Positions 24,889-32,230 of a stretch of DNA of 64,000 bases are shown here, one piece after another. A program made the translations under genes and the position numbers. The stretch comes from Akkermansiaceae bacterium UBA7331 (lineage in GTDB: Bacteria > Verrucomicrobiota > Verrucomicrobiia > Verrucomicrobiales > Akkermansiaceae). The notes under the pieces were generated by a model. It worked only from the letters and a program-made list of their open reading frames with translations, did no database searches and was not told the DNA's origin. Location of the stretch: positions 374,922-438,921 of the forward strand of contig DKPP01000011.1 in NCBI GenBank assembly GCA_002471255.1. The letters run 5' to 3'. Within the stretch, counting starts at the first letter, position 1. Each line of letters starts with the position of its first letter.

Positions 24889-25386
24889 TTAAAATGGCCA
24901 CCATTCTGGGGATACCACATTTGATGACATGGCTCCACCTTCAAAATATTTATTAATTTTTGCAAATTTTTCCTTATCATTTAATGCCATTGTTTTCATT
25001 GGTTCAGTTACATCAAAAGCAATAGCTATGCAATCGTCCTTCTTTTTGTCTTTTTCGATATATATTAGATTAATAATACGACCACTATCGTCTTTCATAA
25101 GAAAACTTGTGGTTACGGCGTAATTTTTGCCATAAGTTTTTTCGATGTATTTTAATTGAGCTTGTTTAATGGCATCTACGTCTTTTTGTGTGCTCAACTT
25201 CATTGGCTCTTCAAATGTATATTTTGAGTCAATTCTTACTTTTTGTCTGGTGTCTTGATTGATCGCTGCGTTATGAGCAGGAGAGTTAGAATCTTTTACT
25301 GATTGCGTTGTATCATTGGCGTTTAAAACACTTATGAAAGAAGCTAGCAATAAACAAGATGTAGATATTATGTGTCGTGTTTTCAT
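24889..25386 (-). CDS. Secreted protein with one repeat domain
   Basis: I choose the ATG at 25386 (MKTRHIISTSCLLLASF), since it begins a clean signal peptide; the frame is open 11 codons further upstream. The mature part is a short polar linker and one repeat domain (IKQAQLKYIEKTYGKNYA, IINLIYIEKDKKKD, IAIAFDVTEPMKTM), ending EWWPF. It is closest to domain 2 of the downstream gene. It is probably the first gene of the leftward cluster, with a conserved promoter-like element about 200 bases upstream. Confidence 0.75.
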   Translation of the reverse strand: MKTRHIISTSCLLLASFISVLNANDTTQSVKDSNSPAHNAAINQDTRQKVRIDSKYTFEEPMKLSTQKDVDAIKQAQLKYIEKTYGKNYAVTTSFLMKDDSGRIINLIYIEKDKKKDDCIAIAFDVTEPMKTMALNDKEKFAKINKYFEGGAMSSNVVSPEWWPF

Positions 25387-25506
25387 ATAATCGTGGTTTG
25401 GATGAGGTATTAAAACCATTATGATCCTTGATCGGGCTTAATTGATTCTTGATAAAAATTAAACAATTTCATACTGCATAACGCAGAAATAAACATGATA
25501 GTAAGT

Positions 25507-25595
25507 TTACTGTGAGTATTCATAGAATGCTAATGGCAGGTGAGGTGCTTATATATAGTGACTGTGTAGTATAAATGAGATGTTGTCAACAATGG
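25507..25595 (-). promoter_or_regulatory. Conserved upstream element, copy A
   Basis: About 90 bases are alignable with 27595-27683 (for example TTCATAGAAxGCTAATGGCAGGTGAG). The distal part is also alignable with 36111-36146. On the minus strand all three read TTGACAA followed by an AT-rich segment with AATATTA/TATACTA. A consensus -35 (TTGACA) is evident, but a good -10 at 17 bases is not. It lies upstream of the secreted-protein gene starting at 25386. The rest of the 592-base gap (25387-25978) holds only the inverted repeat at 25747. Confidence 0.6.
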
Positions 25596-25746
25596 GGGAT
25601 GGCTTTATTTGAATGATGGCATGTAATTTATTCGTGTTTTTATTATATTACTGTTTTTTGTTATCATCTTTTGAATAGTTAATAATTATATAACTATTTG
25701 TATGTAAGTAGTTAGTTTCTTGCAAAATTAGAGGTGTTGTGAAAAA

Positions 25747-25801
25747 TTGGTCGAACGCTTGTCCAGTCATCATCCTTATGACAAATTGATGGTACGACCA
25801 A
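25747..25801. repeat. Nested inverted repeats in an intergenic region
   Basis: TTGGTCG (25747-25753) pairs with CGACCAA (25795-25801), and inside it GTCAT (25766-25770) pairs with ATGAC (25778-25782). A two-stem hairpin could form on either strand. There is no T run next to it. It is not near a gene end, so it is not an obvious terminator. It may be a relic or a structured RNA. Confidence 0.35.
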
Positions 25802-25978
25802 GCTGAAAAATGACGATTTTTTCAAAAAAGAATCGAATTGAGGGGTTGCTCAAGCAAAAGGTAGATGATTTTCAATGTGCTTGTTATCCAATACCGCTGA
25901 GGATCTGTAGAATTTGGGTAATACGTAACATAGGTAAATCAATTCCATTGCAGTCGGAATAGGATTTACTTATATGAA

Positions 25979-27499
25979 TTATTTTACCAATTCTTTGGCT
26001 TCCTTTTGAGTGATCCCTGTTTCCATCAGCAACGGGATTTGCTGGTTCTGATTTGTGGGATATGCATATTTTAAATTGCTAATTAAACTATTTTGCACGC
26101 CGGTAATTTGATTTTCCAAGGCTTCTATTCGATTTGTAATATTATTTCGAATGGAGATCGTATCATAATAGTGTTGAGTAAGAGCATTCCCTTGGGCTCT
26201 AAAGGAGCGACTATTTTCCTGAATAGACCCTATATTCTTCTTTACCTTGTCTATATCGGAGTAAGAAGCTCTATTCTTTTCTATATCTTTAAGCAATTGG
26301 TCGTATGTAGGCAATAACTTCTTAGCGTAGTTCAAATTGTCACGAAATTGTTTGAGTATGTCGATCTGATTTTTAATGATGTAAAGGGAGAACTCTTTTG
26401 TGTTCATTCCCGGTTCAGATGGCTCATAGTCATTTAAAAGACTTTCTAACCGGCACATATTTCCCGCGAGAGATTTAGCCTCAATATCATAATTATTTCT
26501 TTTAAGCTCAAAGGGAGTCGGGGTTGTTTGCATCGGCATGGCGGTTAAAAGATCCATAGCCTTCATTTTCTGATGTAATGCACCATAATCAGCTGAATCC
26601 GCTTCGGTGGATTTGTTCGTTTTCGATACTAAATCTTTTAACGTAGAATAGGCATCTGCCAGTTGGTGGTACTTTACACTTTTTTCTAACTTGGAATATA
26701 GGCTCTCATTTTCTGACTTCTGTTTTTCTGAAGCTAGTTTGAGTGGGTTATTCTTACCTAATTCAGCAAGTTTCTCTATATGAATAATATTAACTAAGCT
26801 TTTAATTTCCTGCTGGTTGTATCCGGCATCGCTAAGTATCTTGCTGAGGTTGATATCCTCTTGGGTTAAGGAATATGCCAACGCATCGACTAGGTAACTT
26901 TGTAAGATATTTAAACTACGTCCGGCATATTTCAAGTCTTGGAGATCATAGTCCTCGCTAAAGCTCGTGAGAATAACTACATCAGGGTCATTAACGACTG
27001 CTTGAGCCCATACTAAACGTTCATTTGCCTGTTTATTAAGCTGAATTAAGGTGCTGAGGAGATCTTTATTACTGAATTGTCCTTGGATCGTTTCACGGAA
27101 TAAAAGTTTCGCTAGAAGATCACGTGCAGCATAAGAAAGTTGGTAATTATATTGATTGCCTAGTCGTAATTGACTTCTTTCCCGGATATCGATATAGGGT
27201 AAATCTAATACGGCTTTGGCAAGAGCCATATATGAGGAATAATCATTTGGCAATTTTCCGGTAGCATAAGCTGACTTCATTATATCTAACAATTTGATAT
27301 ACTCATCGCTTCGTAGTTCTGTTTCCGTACCTTTACGATCAGGTGAGTTGTCCTCGGTATATGGTTGATTTGCCAATCCATATTCTTTTTTAGCATTGGT
27401 CGATTTCTCTGTTATGATGCCTTCATTGGAAGAGAATGCATGATTAAGCCCGCCAAGTGTGATGAGGAGTAGGCTGTAGTATAATGTCGTTTTTTTCAT
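25979..27499 (-). CDS. Large secreted coiled-coil-rich protein of unknown function
   Basis: The 506-residue protein has a signal peptide (MKKTTLYYSLLLITLGGLNHAFS). The remainder is almost all helical, with heptad-like stretches toward the C-terminus (NNITNRIEALENQITGVQN) and an Asn/Gln-rich end. No known domain is visible. Weak resemblance to the 376-residue secreted protein at 22328 suggests a family. It has its own copy of the conserved promoter-like element about 170 bases upstream, so it is probably co-regulated with the cluster. Confidence 0.75.
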   Translation of the reverse strand: MKKTTLYYSLLLITLGGLNHAFSSNEGIITEKSTNAKKEYGLANQPYTEDNSPDRKGTETELRSDEYIKLLDIMKSAYATGKLPNDYSSYMALAKAVLDLPYIDIRERSQLRLGNQYNYQLSYAARDLLAKLLFRETIQGQFSNKDLLSTLIQLNKQANERLVWAQAVVNDPDVVILTSFSEDYDLQDLKYAGRSLNILQSYLVDALAYSLTQEDINLSKILSDAGYNQQEIKSLVNIIHIEKLAELGKNNPLKLASEKQKSENESLYSKLEKSVKYHQLADAYSTLKDLVSKTNKSTEADSADYGALHQKMKAMDLLTAMPMQTTPTPFELKRNNYDIEAKSLAGNMCRLESLLNDYEPSEPGMNTKEFSLYIIKNQIDILKQFRDNLNYAKKLLPTYDQLLKDIEKNRASYSDIDKVKKNIGSIQENSRSFRAQGNALTQHYYDTISIRNNITNRIEALENQITGVQNSLISNLKYAYPTNQNQQIPLLMETGITQKEAKELVK

Positions 27500-27594
27500 T
27501 TTGTTAATTGTTATTTCGGTTCTTTATCTCGATTCCGATTTTTCATAAAAGGGTAGAAGTTTTGCCTAGCGTAGAAAGAAAAGTACCAGGATAT

Positions 27595-27683
27595 TTACTA
27601 TAAGTGTTCATAGAAAGCTAATGGCAGGTGAGTTGCCTATTTAAACTAACTCTGTAATATTAATGATGTATTGTCAATAATAG
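27595..27683 (-). promoter_or_regulatory. Conserved upstream element, copy B
   Basis: The second copy of the element at 25507-25595, placed upstream of the gene starting at 27499. The minus strand reads TTGACAATACATCATTAATA then TTACAGAGTTAG. Conservation across about 90 bases of otherwise drifting AT-rich intergenic DNA suggests function, or duplication of a gene together with its promoter. The rest of 27500-27883 holds the terminator at 27752-27783. Confidence 0.6.
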
Positions 27684-27751
27684 AAAACACATGCATTTAA
27701 ATGATACTTTATATTTCGTTCGCTAACGATATATGAGACCTATAAAAGAAA

Positions 27752-27783
27752 AAATCATGACAAGAACATTCTTGCCATGATTT
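27752..27783 (-). terminator. Terminator of the YD-like secreted protein gene
   Basis: AAATCATG-a-CAAGAA pairs with TTCTTG-c-CATGATTT (27752-27766 with 27769-27783). On the minus strand a TTTTTTCTTTT run follows. It lies about 100 bases past the stop at 27884. Confidence 0.75.
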
Positions 27784-27883
27784 AGATGAGATTTAGACAG
27801 CAATCTACAGTGTGTGACTCTATTTTCGGACTAAATATGCCGAATATAGTGCTATCTCAGTAAATTTTCTGTTACCGATGTGA

Positions 27884-28402
27884 TTATGAATTCGGATTCT
27901 CTTTAAACATCTTTTGGTTATCGAAGTGGGTGGGGCTTGCTGATCTGAGACGTTGCTCGTTAAGTTTCCCTTTCACTAAGGTGATACAAAGAGGCTTACT
28001 TCTATTGCCTGTGTCGTCGTAGGTGTAAATGAATCGTCTTACTAATGCTTTAGAAGCGGAATCTCTCATTTGTTCTTCCACTAAGCGGCCATTGACATCA
28101 TAACCGTAATTAACAAAAAAGAGTTCGTTTTTATTACCATCATAAATGAGGCAGGAGCGAAGTTCATTGTACTTGCCGATGCGGTATAGAGTAACGGACA
28201 TTAATTTGCCCTGTGAACTATACATACTTTTTCGGATACCTCGTTCGCTACGCTCAAAGATTGAGCGTGAACCGTCTTCGTTACGAATAACTTTTACGTT
28301 ATTAGTCTCTTTGACTTCAAAGCCCGGATCCGGTTCAGCCCAAGCCGTGGGGGCCAAACAAAGCATCAATCCGGAAAGTAGTGATAAAATAATACGTGGC
28401 AT
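27884..28402 (-). CDS. Secreted protein with YD-repeat-like strands, copy 1
   Basis: I start at ATG 28402 (MPRIILSLLSGLMLCLAPTAWAE), a clean signal peptide; the open frame extends upstream into the folP promoter. The 172-residue product has short repeated beta units (RKSMYSSQGKLMSVTLYRIG, FFVNYGYDVNGRLVEEQM, FIYTYDDTGNRS), resembling YD/RHS-like hairpins in miniature. Function unknown. A paralogue lies at 29306-29653 with the same signal peptide and about 70% similar residues. Both descend from a tandem duplication that included folP. Confidence 0.78.
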   Translation of the reverse strand: MPRIILSLLSGLMLCLAPTAWAEPDPGFEVKETNNVKVIRNEDGSRSIFERSERGIRKSMYSSQGKLMSVTLYRIGKYNELRSCLIYDGNKNELFFVNYGYDVNGRLVEEQMRDSASKALVRRFIYTYDDTGNRSKPLCITLVKGKLNEQRLRSASPTHFDNQKMFKENPNS

Positions 28403-28459
28403 GGAAAATAGTTCTTTTTCAGTATTAAAGTGATATAGAGTGTGTTTGGCAAGAATAGA

Positions 28460-29305
28460 ATGATGAATTGGACAGTAAGACACTCAAAACTTGATGTAAG
28501 TAAGGGCGGGATATTGATGGGTATCTTGAATGTGACCCCTGATTCCTTCTCTGATGGTGGGGCTCATAATGCCCCTATGGCTGCATTGCAACACGCGATG
28601 GAGTTAGAAAAACAAGGTGCTCTAATTATTGATATTGGGGGCGAATCAACTCGGCCCGGTTCGGATGAGGTATCTGAAGAGGAAGAATTAAATCGAGTTA
28701 TCCCTGCTATTAAGTTGATTCGGAAACATTCCGATATTTTGCTTTCTATCGATACTCGTCATCCTTCTGTGGCTCATGAGGCATTGAAAGCCGGCGTGGA
28801 TATCTTAAATGACATCGAAGGTTTTCGTGATGCTCGTATGATCGAATTAGCCAAAGAGTTCCGAGCCGGATCCGTTATCATGCACATGCAGGGGCAGCCA
28901 AAAACGATGCAGGCTAATCCTCAATACGATGATGTCGTCGAAGAGGTGAAATTATTTTTTGAAGAAATGTATCAACGTTGTTTGGATGGAGGCATGGATG
29001 CTGAGCAAATTTGTTGGGATCCGGGGATAGGATTTGGCAAGAGTTTGACTCATAATTTAGCTCTTATTGCTCATTTGAAGCAATTACAGGTGAAACAGCG
29101 TCCTGTTTTATTAGGTCTGTCTCGTAAAAGGATGCTAAACATTATCTTGGATGAACCTCAAATGAATTTGAGGGAGAAAGACATGGATACCGCAGTCATG
29201 ACCGTACTTGGACATCAGAAAGGGGCTAGCATTCATCGAGTGCACGACATACGCGTCTGTGCACAGGCTTTAAAATTACAGGAAGTACTTGATTTCGCTA
29301 ATTAA
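28460..29305 (+). CDS. folP: Dihydropteroate synthase
   Basis: The enzyme condenses para-aminobenzoate with the pterin diphosphate in folate synthesis. Signatures are MGILNVTPDSFSDGG, IIDIGGESTRPGSDEV, SIDTRHPSVAHEA, ILNDIEGF, and C-terminal LLGLSRKRM and ASIHRVHDIR. I place the start at ATG 28460; the open frame extends 6 codons further upstream to a GTG. The length of 281 residues is typical. The 3' end, including ACTTGATTTCGCTAAT, is repeated at 29869-29890, and the 5' end at 29660-29752. These are remains of a duplicated copy. Confidence 0.95.
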   Translation: MMNWTVRHSKLDVSKGGILMGILNVTPDSFSDGGAHNAPMAALQHAMELEKQGALIIDIGGESTRPGSDEVSEEEELNRVIPAIKLIRKHSDILLSIDTRHPSVAHEALKAGVDILNDIEGFRDARMIELAKEFRAGSVIMHMQGQPKTMQANPQYDDVVEEVKLFFEEMYQRCLDGGMDAEQICWDPGIGFGKSLTHNLALIAHLKQLQVKQRPVLLGLSRKRMLNIILDEPQMNLREKDMDTAVMTVLGHQKGASIHRVHDIRVCAQALKLQEVLDFAN

Positions 29306-29653
29306 TAAGATTGATCGCTTATGTTCTTCTACTAAGCGTCCATTTTCATTGTAATCGTAATTGATTAAAAATAGCTCGTTATTGTTGCCGTCATAGGTGA
29401 GGCTAGAACGAAGCTTGTCGTGTTTTCCTATATTGTATAGCGTAACGGACATTAATTTGCCCTCTGCGCTATATATGCTTTTTCGGATGCCTTGTTTGTT
29501 ACGCTCGAAAATGGAGCGTGAACCATCTTCCTGACGAATGATTTTCGTGCCATTAATATCTTTGATTTCAAATCCCGGACCTAGTTCAGCCCAAGCGGAA
29601 GAAGTCAAACCAAGCAATAATCCGGACAGCAGTGATAGAATAATATGTCTCAT
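29276..29653 (-). CDS. Secreted YD-like protein, copy 2, C-terminally truncated
   Basis: The signal peptide and first ~110 residues are clearly paralogous to the 27884-28402 protein (GSRSIFERNKQGIRKSIYSA, LINYDYNENGRLVEE). After RLVEEHKR the similarity ends exactly at the duplication joint near 29321. The last residues (SILLISEIKYFL) are read from the antisense of the folP 3' end. The gene thus lacks about 55 C-terminal residues of copy 1 and overlaps folP by 30 bases. It may still be expressed as a shortened protein. Confidence 0.65.
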   Translation of the reverse strand: MRHIILSLLSGLLLGLTSSAWAELGPGFEIKDINGTKIIRQEDGSRSIFERNKQGIRKSIYSAEGKLMSVTLYNIGKHDKLRSSLTYDGNNNELFLINYDYNENGRLVEEHKRSILLISEIKYFL

Positions 29654-29709
29654 AAAAAATAGCTATTTTTTGTATTAAAGTGATATGGAGCGTGTTTGGC
29701 AAGAAAAGA

Positions 29710-29893
29710 ATGATGCATGGAACAACAAGACACTCAAAATCCAATGTGAATGCAATAGCTCTATCTACGATCAGGCTAGCCTTATCAATTTGGCCCTATT
29801 TGTGATCTATAATAATTGGTCGAATAATGGGGAATCGTTGTAATCGTATATTGACCGTAAATTTGTAAGAAGTACTTGATTTCGCTAATCATC
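29710..29893 (+). pseudogene. folP relic from a decayed tandem duplication
   Basis: From 29710 the sequence tracks the folP start (ATGATGCATGGAACAACAAG against ATGATGAATTGGACAGTAAG, followed by ACACTCAAAA in both) for about 45 bases. It then diverges. At 29869 it matches the folP 3' end (GAAGTACTTGATTTCGCTAAT) and its flank (AAGATTGATCGCTT). The spacing implies loss of about 660 bases from the second copy. The middle ~115 bases resemble nothing in folP by eye. It has no coding capacity. Confidence 0.75.
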
Positions 29894-31579
29894 AAGATTG
29901 ATCGCTTTCGTCATGATTTGAAAATCTTCAGGCGGATCAAAGCTTTTAGCTTCCGGGTTAGTTAAGTCCAAGTCTTTTTGGTACTGATCGGTACGTAGCA
30001 TACACAAGGCAGGGATCGTATGATAAAGATAATCATGAGAAACCGTTTTTTGTGTATTTTGTTTAATGGATTGTACTATTTCCGGATATTTTTCCTTATA
30101 TTTGTCTGAAAACCAAATAAAGAAAGCCGGTTGGTAGGTGCCAGGGCTGATGGCACCACCACAAAAACCGTTATTTTCACCTAAAGCTACTCCATGATCG
30201 GCGACATAGATGTAAAGGGCTACTTTGTCCTTGAGTGCGGAGATGATTTCATAAATTTCCGTATCAATTTCTCGTATGCAGTTGTCGTAAGAATTGATCG
30301 CTTTAGGGATGTCGCTTAAAGGATTGATCTGAGAATAATCGTCCGGTGTGAAATGGCTGGCTTGAGGAAAGGGTACGAAGGGTAAATGAGCTCCCGTATC
30401 ATAGAGGCAAATGAAAAGTTTCTTTTCCTTGGCGTGTTCATTAAGAGTTGCTTTGACTCTTTCAACACTTTGATCGAACTTTTGAGCTTTGTTATAATCA
30501 ACATAAATATTGTCGTGTTGGCAAAAATCTGCCAATAGGATATTCATGCTTGAGTCATAAACAGATTTCGGATTTGTTTGCTTGAGACAGCAGGTCATAT
30601 ATCCGGCATCTTTAAAGGCGGAAACAAATGAATGGCTAGTCGGTTTGCGAGATTTTACTTCGGCATTTGTTAACATGCCAATGACGCTGACTCGAGTAAC
30701 TACCCCATAAGAATAATGATCTTTAAATGAAGCAATATTATCGCTTTCAGTCATTAATTTGGGAGTCGTTTCTCTCGGGTAGCCATTGATTTGCAAATGA
30801 TCTTGTCTGACGCTCTCTCCTAAATGAAAAATAGTAATACATTCGTCATCATCCGATAATGGAGTCGGGTGATTTACCAATTTCGGTTTAGGTAAATCTT
30901 GTAAATACTGAAACTGTTTGCGTTCTACCGTATAATATTCCATCAAATGTTCGGAATTCATCGTGATATCGACAATAGGCCAATCTGCTGAATAACGAAT
31001 AGGGAAGGTGTTCGGATAATATTGAGTACTAATGATCAAAAAGGCCATATATCTCGATAGCGCGCAGGCACCCCCGGTGATAAGTATGGCCTTCCACGTA
31101 AGATAATGATGTAATCTTTTGTAAGAAAACCAAATAAACCCATATAAAATGAGCAGAAAACTAATAAAAATAATGCTACTGGAGAAAGAAATCAATGCAC
31201 TGCTTTCTTCTATATTGGTTTCCAGCATGCTAGCAATGATTTGATAATCGATGTAAATGCCTAAGGTAGTTTTGATATAGTAGGAGAGGAAGGCAATGAG
31301 TGCGATGAAAGGAATAGCAAAATAAGCAAAATATTTGATCTTGATGGAAAGGGCAAAAACAAATAGGCAGAGGCAAACGGATGAAATATAACAGGCGGCT
31401 CTGACCCAAAAAGAGGGATAATCAGATTCCAGATAAATATTTCCGATCAAAGGAATGATCAAGCACAATGATATGACTAAACCGAAATAAAGGCTAGGCT
31501 GCGTCCATAGCAATTTGATTCGGCTTATGATGGATTGTCTAGAAGTACAAGGAGTTAGTTGATCGCAAGATTCTATCAT
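29885..31579 (-). CDS. Phosphoethanolamine transferase (EptA/MCR-like)
   Basis: The 564-residue protein has five N-terminal transmembrane helices (to about residue 185) and a periplasmic alkaline-phosphatase-fold domain. The nucleophile region is HLGESVRQDHLQINGYPRET, the counterpart of GETxRxxxxxxNGYxRxT in EptA/MCR enzymes. Here Ser256 replaces the usual Thr. The C-terminal metal site is YVADHGVALGE, and CLYDTGAHLPFVPFP supplies another conserved stretch. Such enzymes add phosphoethanolamine to lipid A or other glycans at the periplasmic face, and some family members give polymyxin resistance. The actual acceptor is unknown. A perfect 16-bp palindrome lies about 80 bases upstream. Confidence 0.85.
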   Translation of the reverse strand: MIESCDQLTPCTSRQSIISRIKLLWTQPSLYFGLVISLCLIIPLIGNIYLESDYPSFWVRAACYISSVCLCLFVFALSIKIKYFAYFAIPFIALIAFLSYYIKTTLGIYIDYQIIASMLETNIEESSALISFSSSIIFISFLLILYGFIWFSYKRLHHYLTWKAILITGGACALSRYMAFLIISTQYYPNTFPIRYSADWPIVDITMNSEHLMEYYTVERKQFQYLQDLPKPKLVNHPTPLSDDDECITIFHLGESVRQDHLQINGYPRETTPKLMTESDNIASFKDHYSYGVVTRVSVIGMLTNAEVKSRKPTSHSFVSAFKDAGYMTCCLKQTNPKSVYDSSMNILLADFCQHDNIYVDYNKAQKFDQSVERVKATLNEHAKEKKLFICLYDTGAHLPFVPFPQASHFTPDDYSQINPLSDIPKAINSYDNCIREIDTEIYEIISALKDKVALYIYVADHGVALGENNGFCGGAISPGTYQPAFFIWFSDKYKEKYPEIVQSIKQNTQKTVSHDYLYHTIPALCMLRTDQYQKDLDLTNPEAKSFDPPEDFQIMTKAINLDD

Positions 31580-31648
31580 AGCTATAATGTTTGTTTGCGC
31601 TAAGTTTTGGCGAGCTTAGAGAATCCCTCCGCAATAATCAAAACTTTT

Positions 31649-31664
31649 GTGACAAATTTGTCAC
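31649..31664. promoter_or_regulatory. 16-bp perfect palindrome upstream of the phosphoethanolamine transferase
   Basis: GTGACAAATTTGTCAC is a perfect inverted repeat 70-85 bases upstream of the transferase start. Flanking T runs (TTTT before and after) make it an AT-rich operator-like site. It is separate from the terminator of the next gene at 31699-31720. A dimeric regulator binding site is plausible; the regulator is unknown. Confidence 0.5.
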
Positions 31665-31698
31665 TTTTTTCTCCTTCATGGCAGGTGAATAACAAAAA

Positions 31699-31720
31699 AG
31701 GAGATGAAAAATCATCTCCT
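31699..31720 (-). terminator. Terminator of the DsrE-like gene
   Basis: AGGAGATGA (31699-31707) pairs with TCATCTCCT (31712-31720) around AAAA. The minus strand continues with TTTTTTG. It lies 34 bases past the stop at 31754. Confidence 0.88.
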
Positions 31721-31753
31721 CCGGACAACATTAAAGAGAGTCACTTACTCCCA

Positions 31754-32110
31754 TTACATCTGAAATAATTGATACCCTTGATCGACCAATTTGGTAACTT
31801 CGATGACACCACCTGATGTGGCAATGGTAAATGGAGTTAATATCTGATTGATGGTGATGCCATATCGGTTCATGGTGTTGATACACAAATAAAAATCTAC
31901 ATGATTGAGAGAGAAATGTTCTATTTGTTTTTGAGTATCAATCAAGCTTGATGAGTTTAAACATGAGAGAATGGCTGAACCGATGACTACTACGGCAATT
32001 TTTCCGCTAAATTCAGGATTATTTTTGATATGAGTGATATGAGCTAATAGTTTAGGCCAAGAATCCTCATTACTTAATAAAAATACAATAGATGATTTTT
32101 TCATAATCAA
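31754..32110 (-). CDS. DsrE/DsrF-like small protein
   Basis: The 118-residue protein has the alternating strand-helix pattern of DsrE-like folds: SSIVFLLSNEDSW, HITHIKNNPEFSGKIAVVVIG, VDFYLCINTMNRYGI and the closing SGGVIEVTKLVDQGYQLFQM. The Cys in YLCINTM aligns with the position often conserved in COG1416-type members. The family is associated with sulfur transfer, but many members have unknown roles. There is no signal peptide. It is monocistronic with a strong terminator and divergent from ispG. Confidence 0.72.
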   Translation of the reverse strand: MIMKKSSIVFLLSNEDSWPKLLAHITHIKNNPEFSGKIAVVVIGSAILSCLNSSSLIDTQKQIEHFSLNHVDFYLCINTMNRYGITINQILTPFTIATSGGVIEVTKLVDQGYQLFQM

Positions 32111-32230
32111 AGAAATATGTTATTTCAAGTGTGAATCGTTTTAGGAGAATGACGTTCAAAACAATGACTTGATGAATACGAGGGATAGTAATGCCATTGA
32201 CACAATTTTCAAGATGGGTAGAGTAATCTC

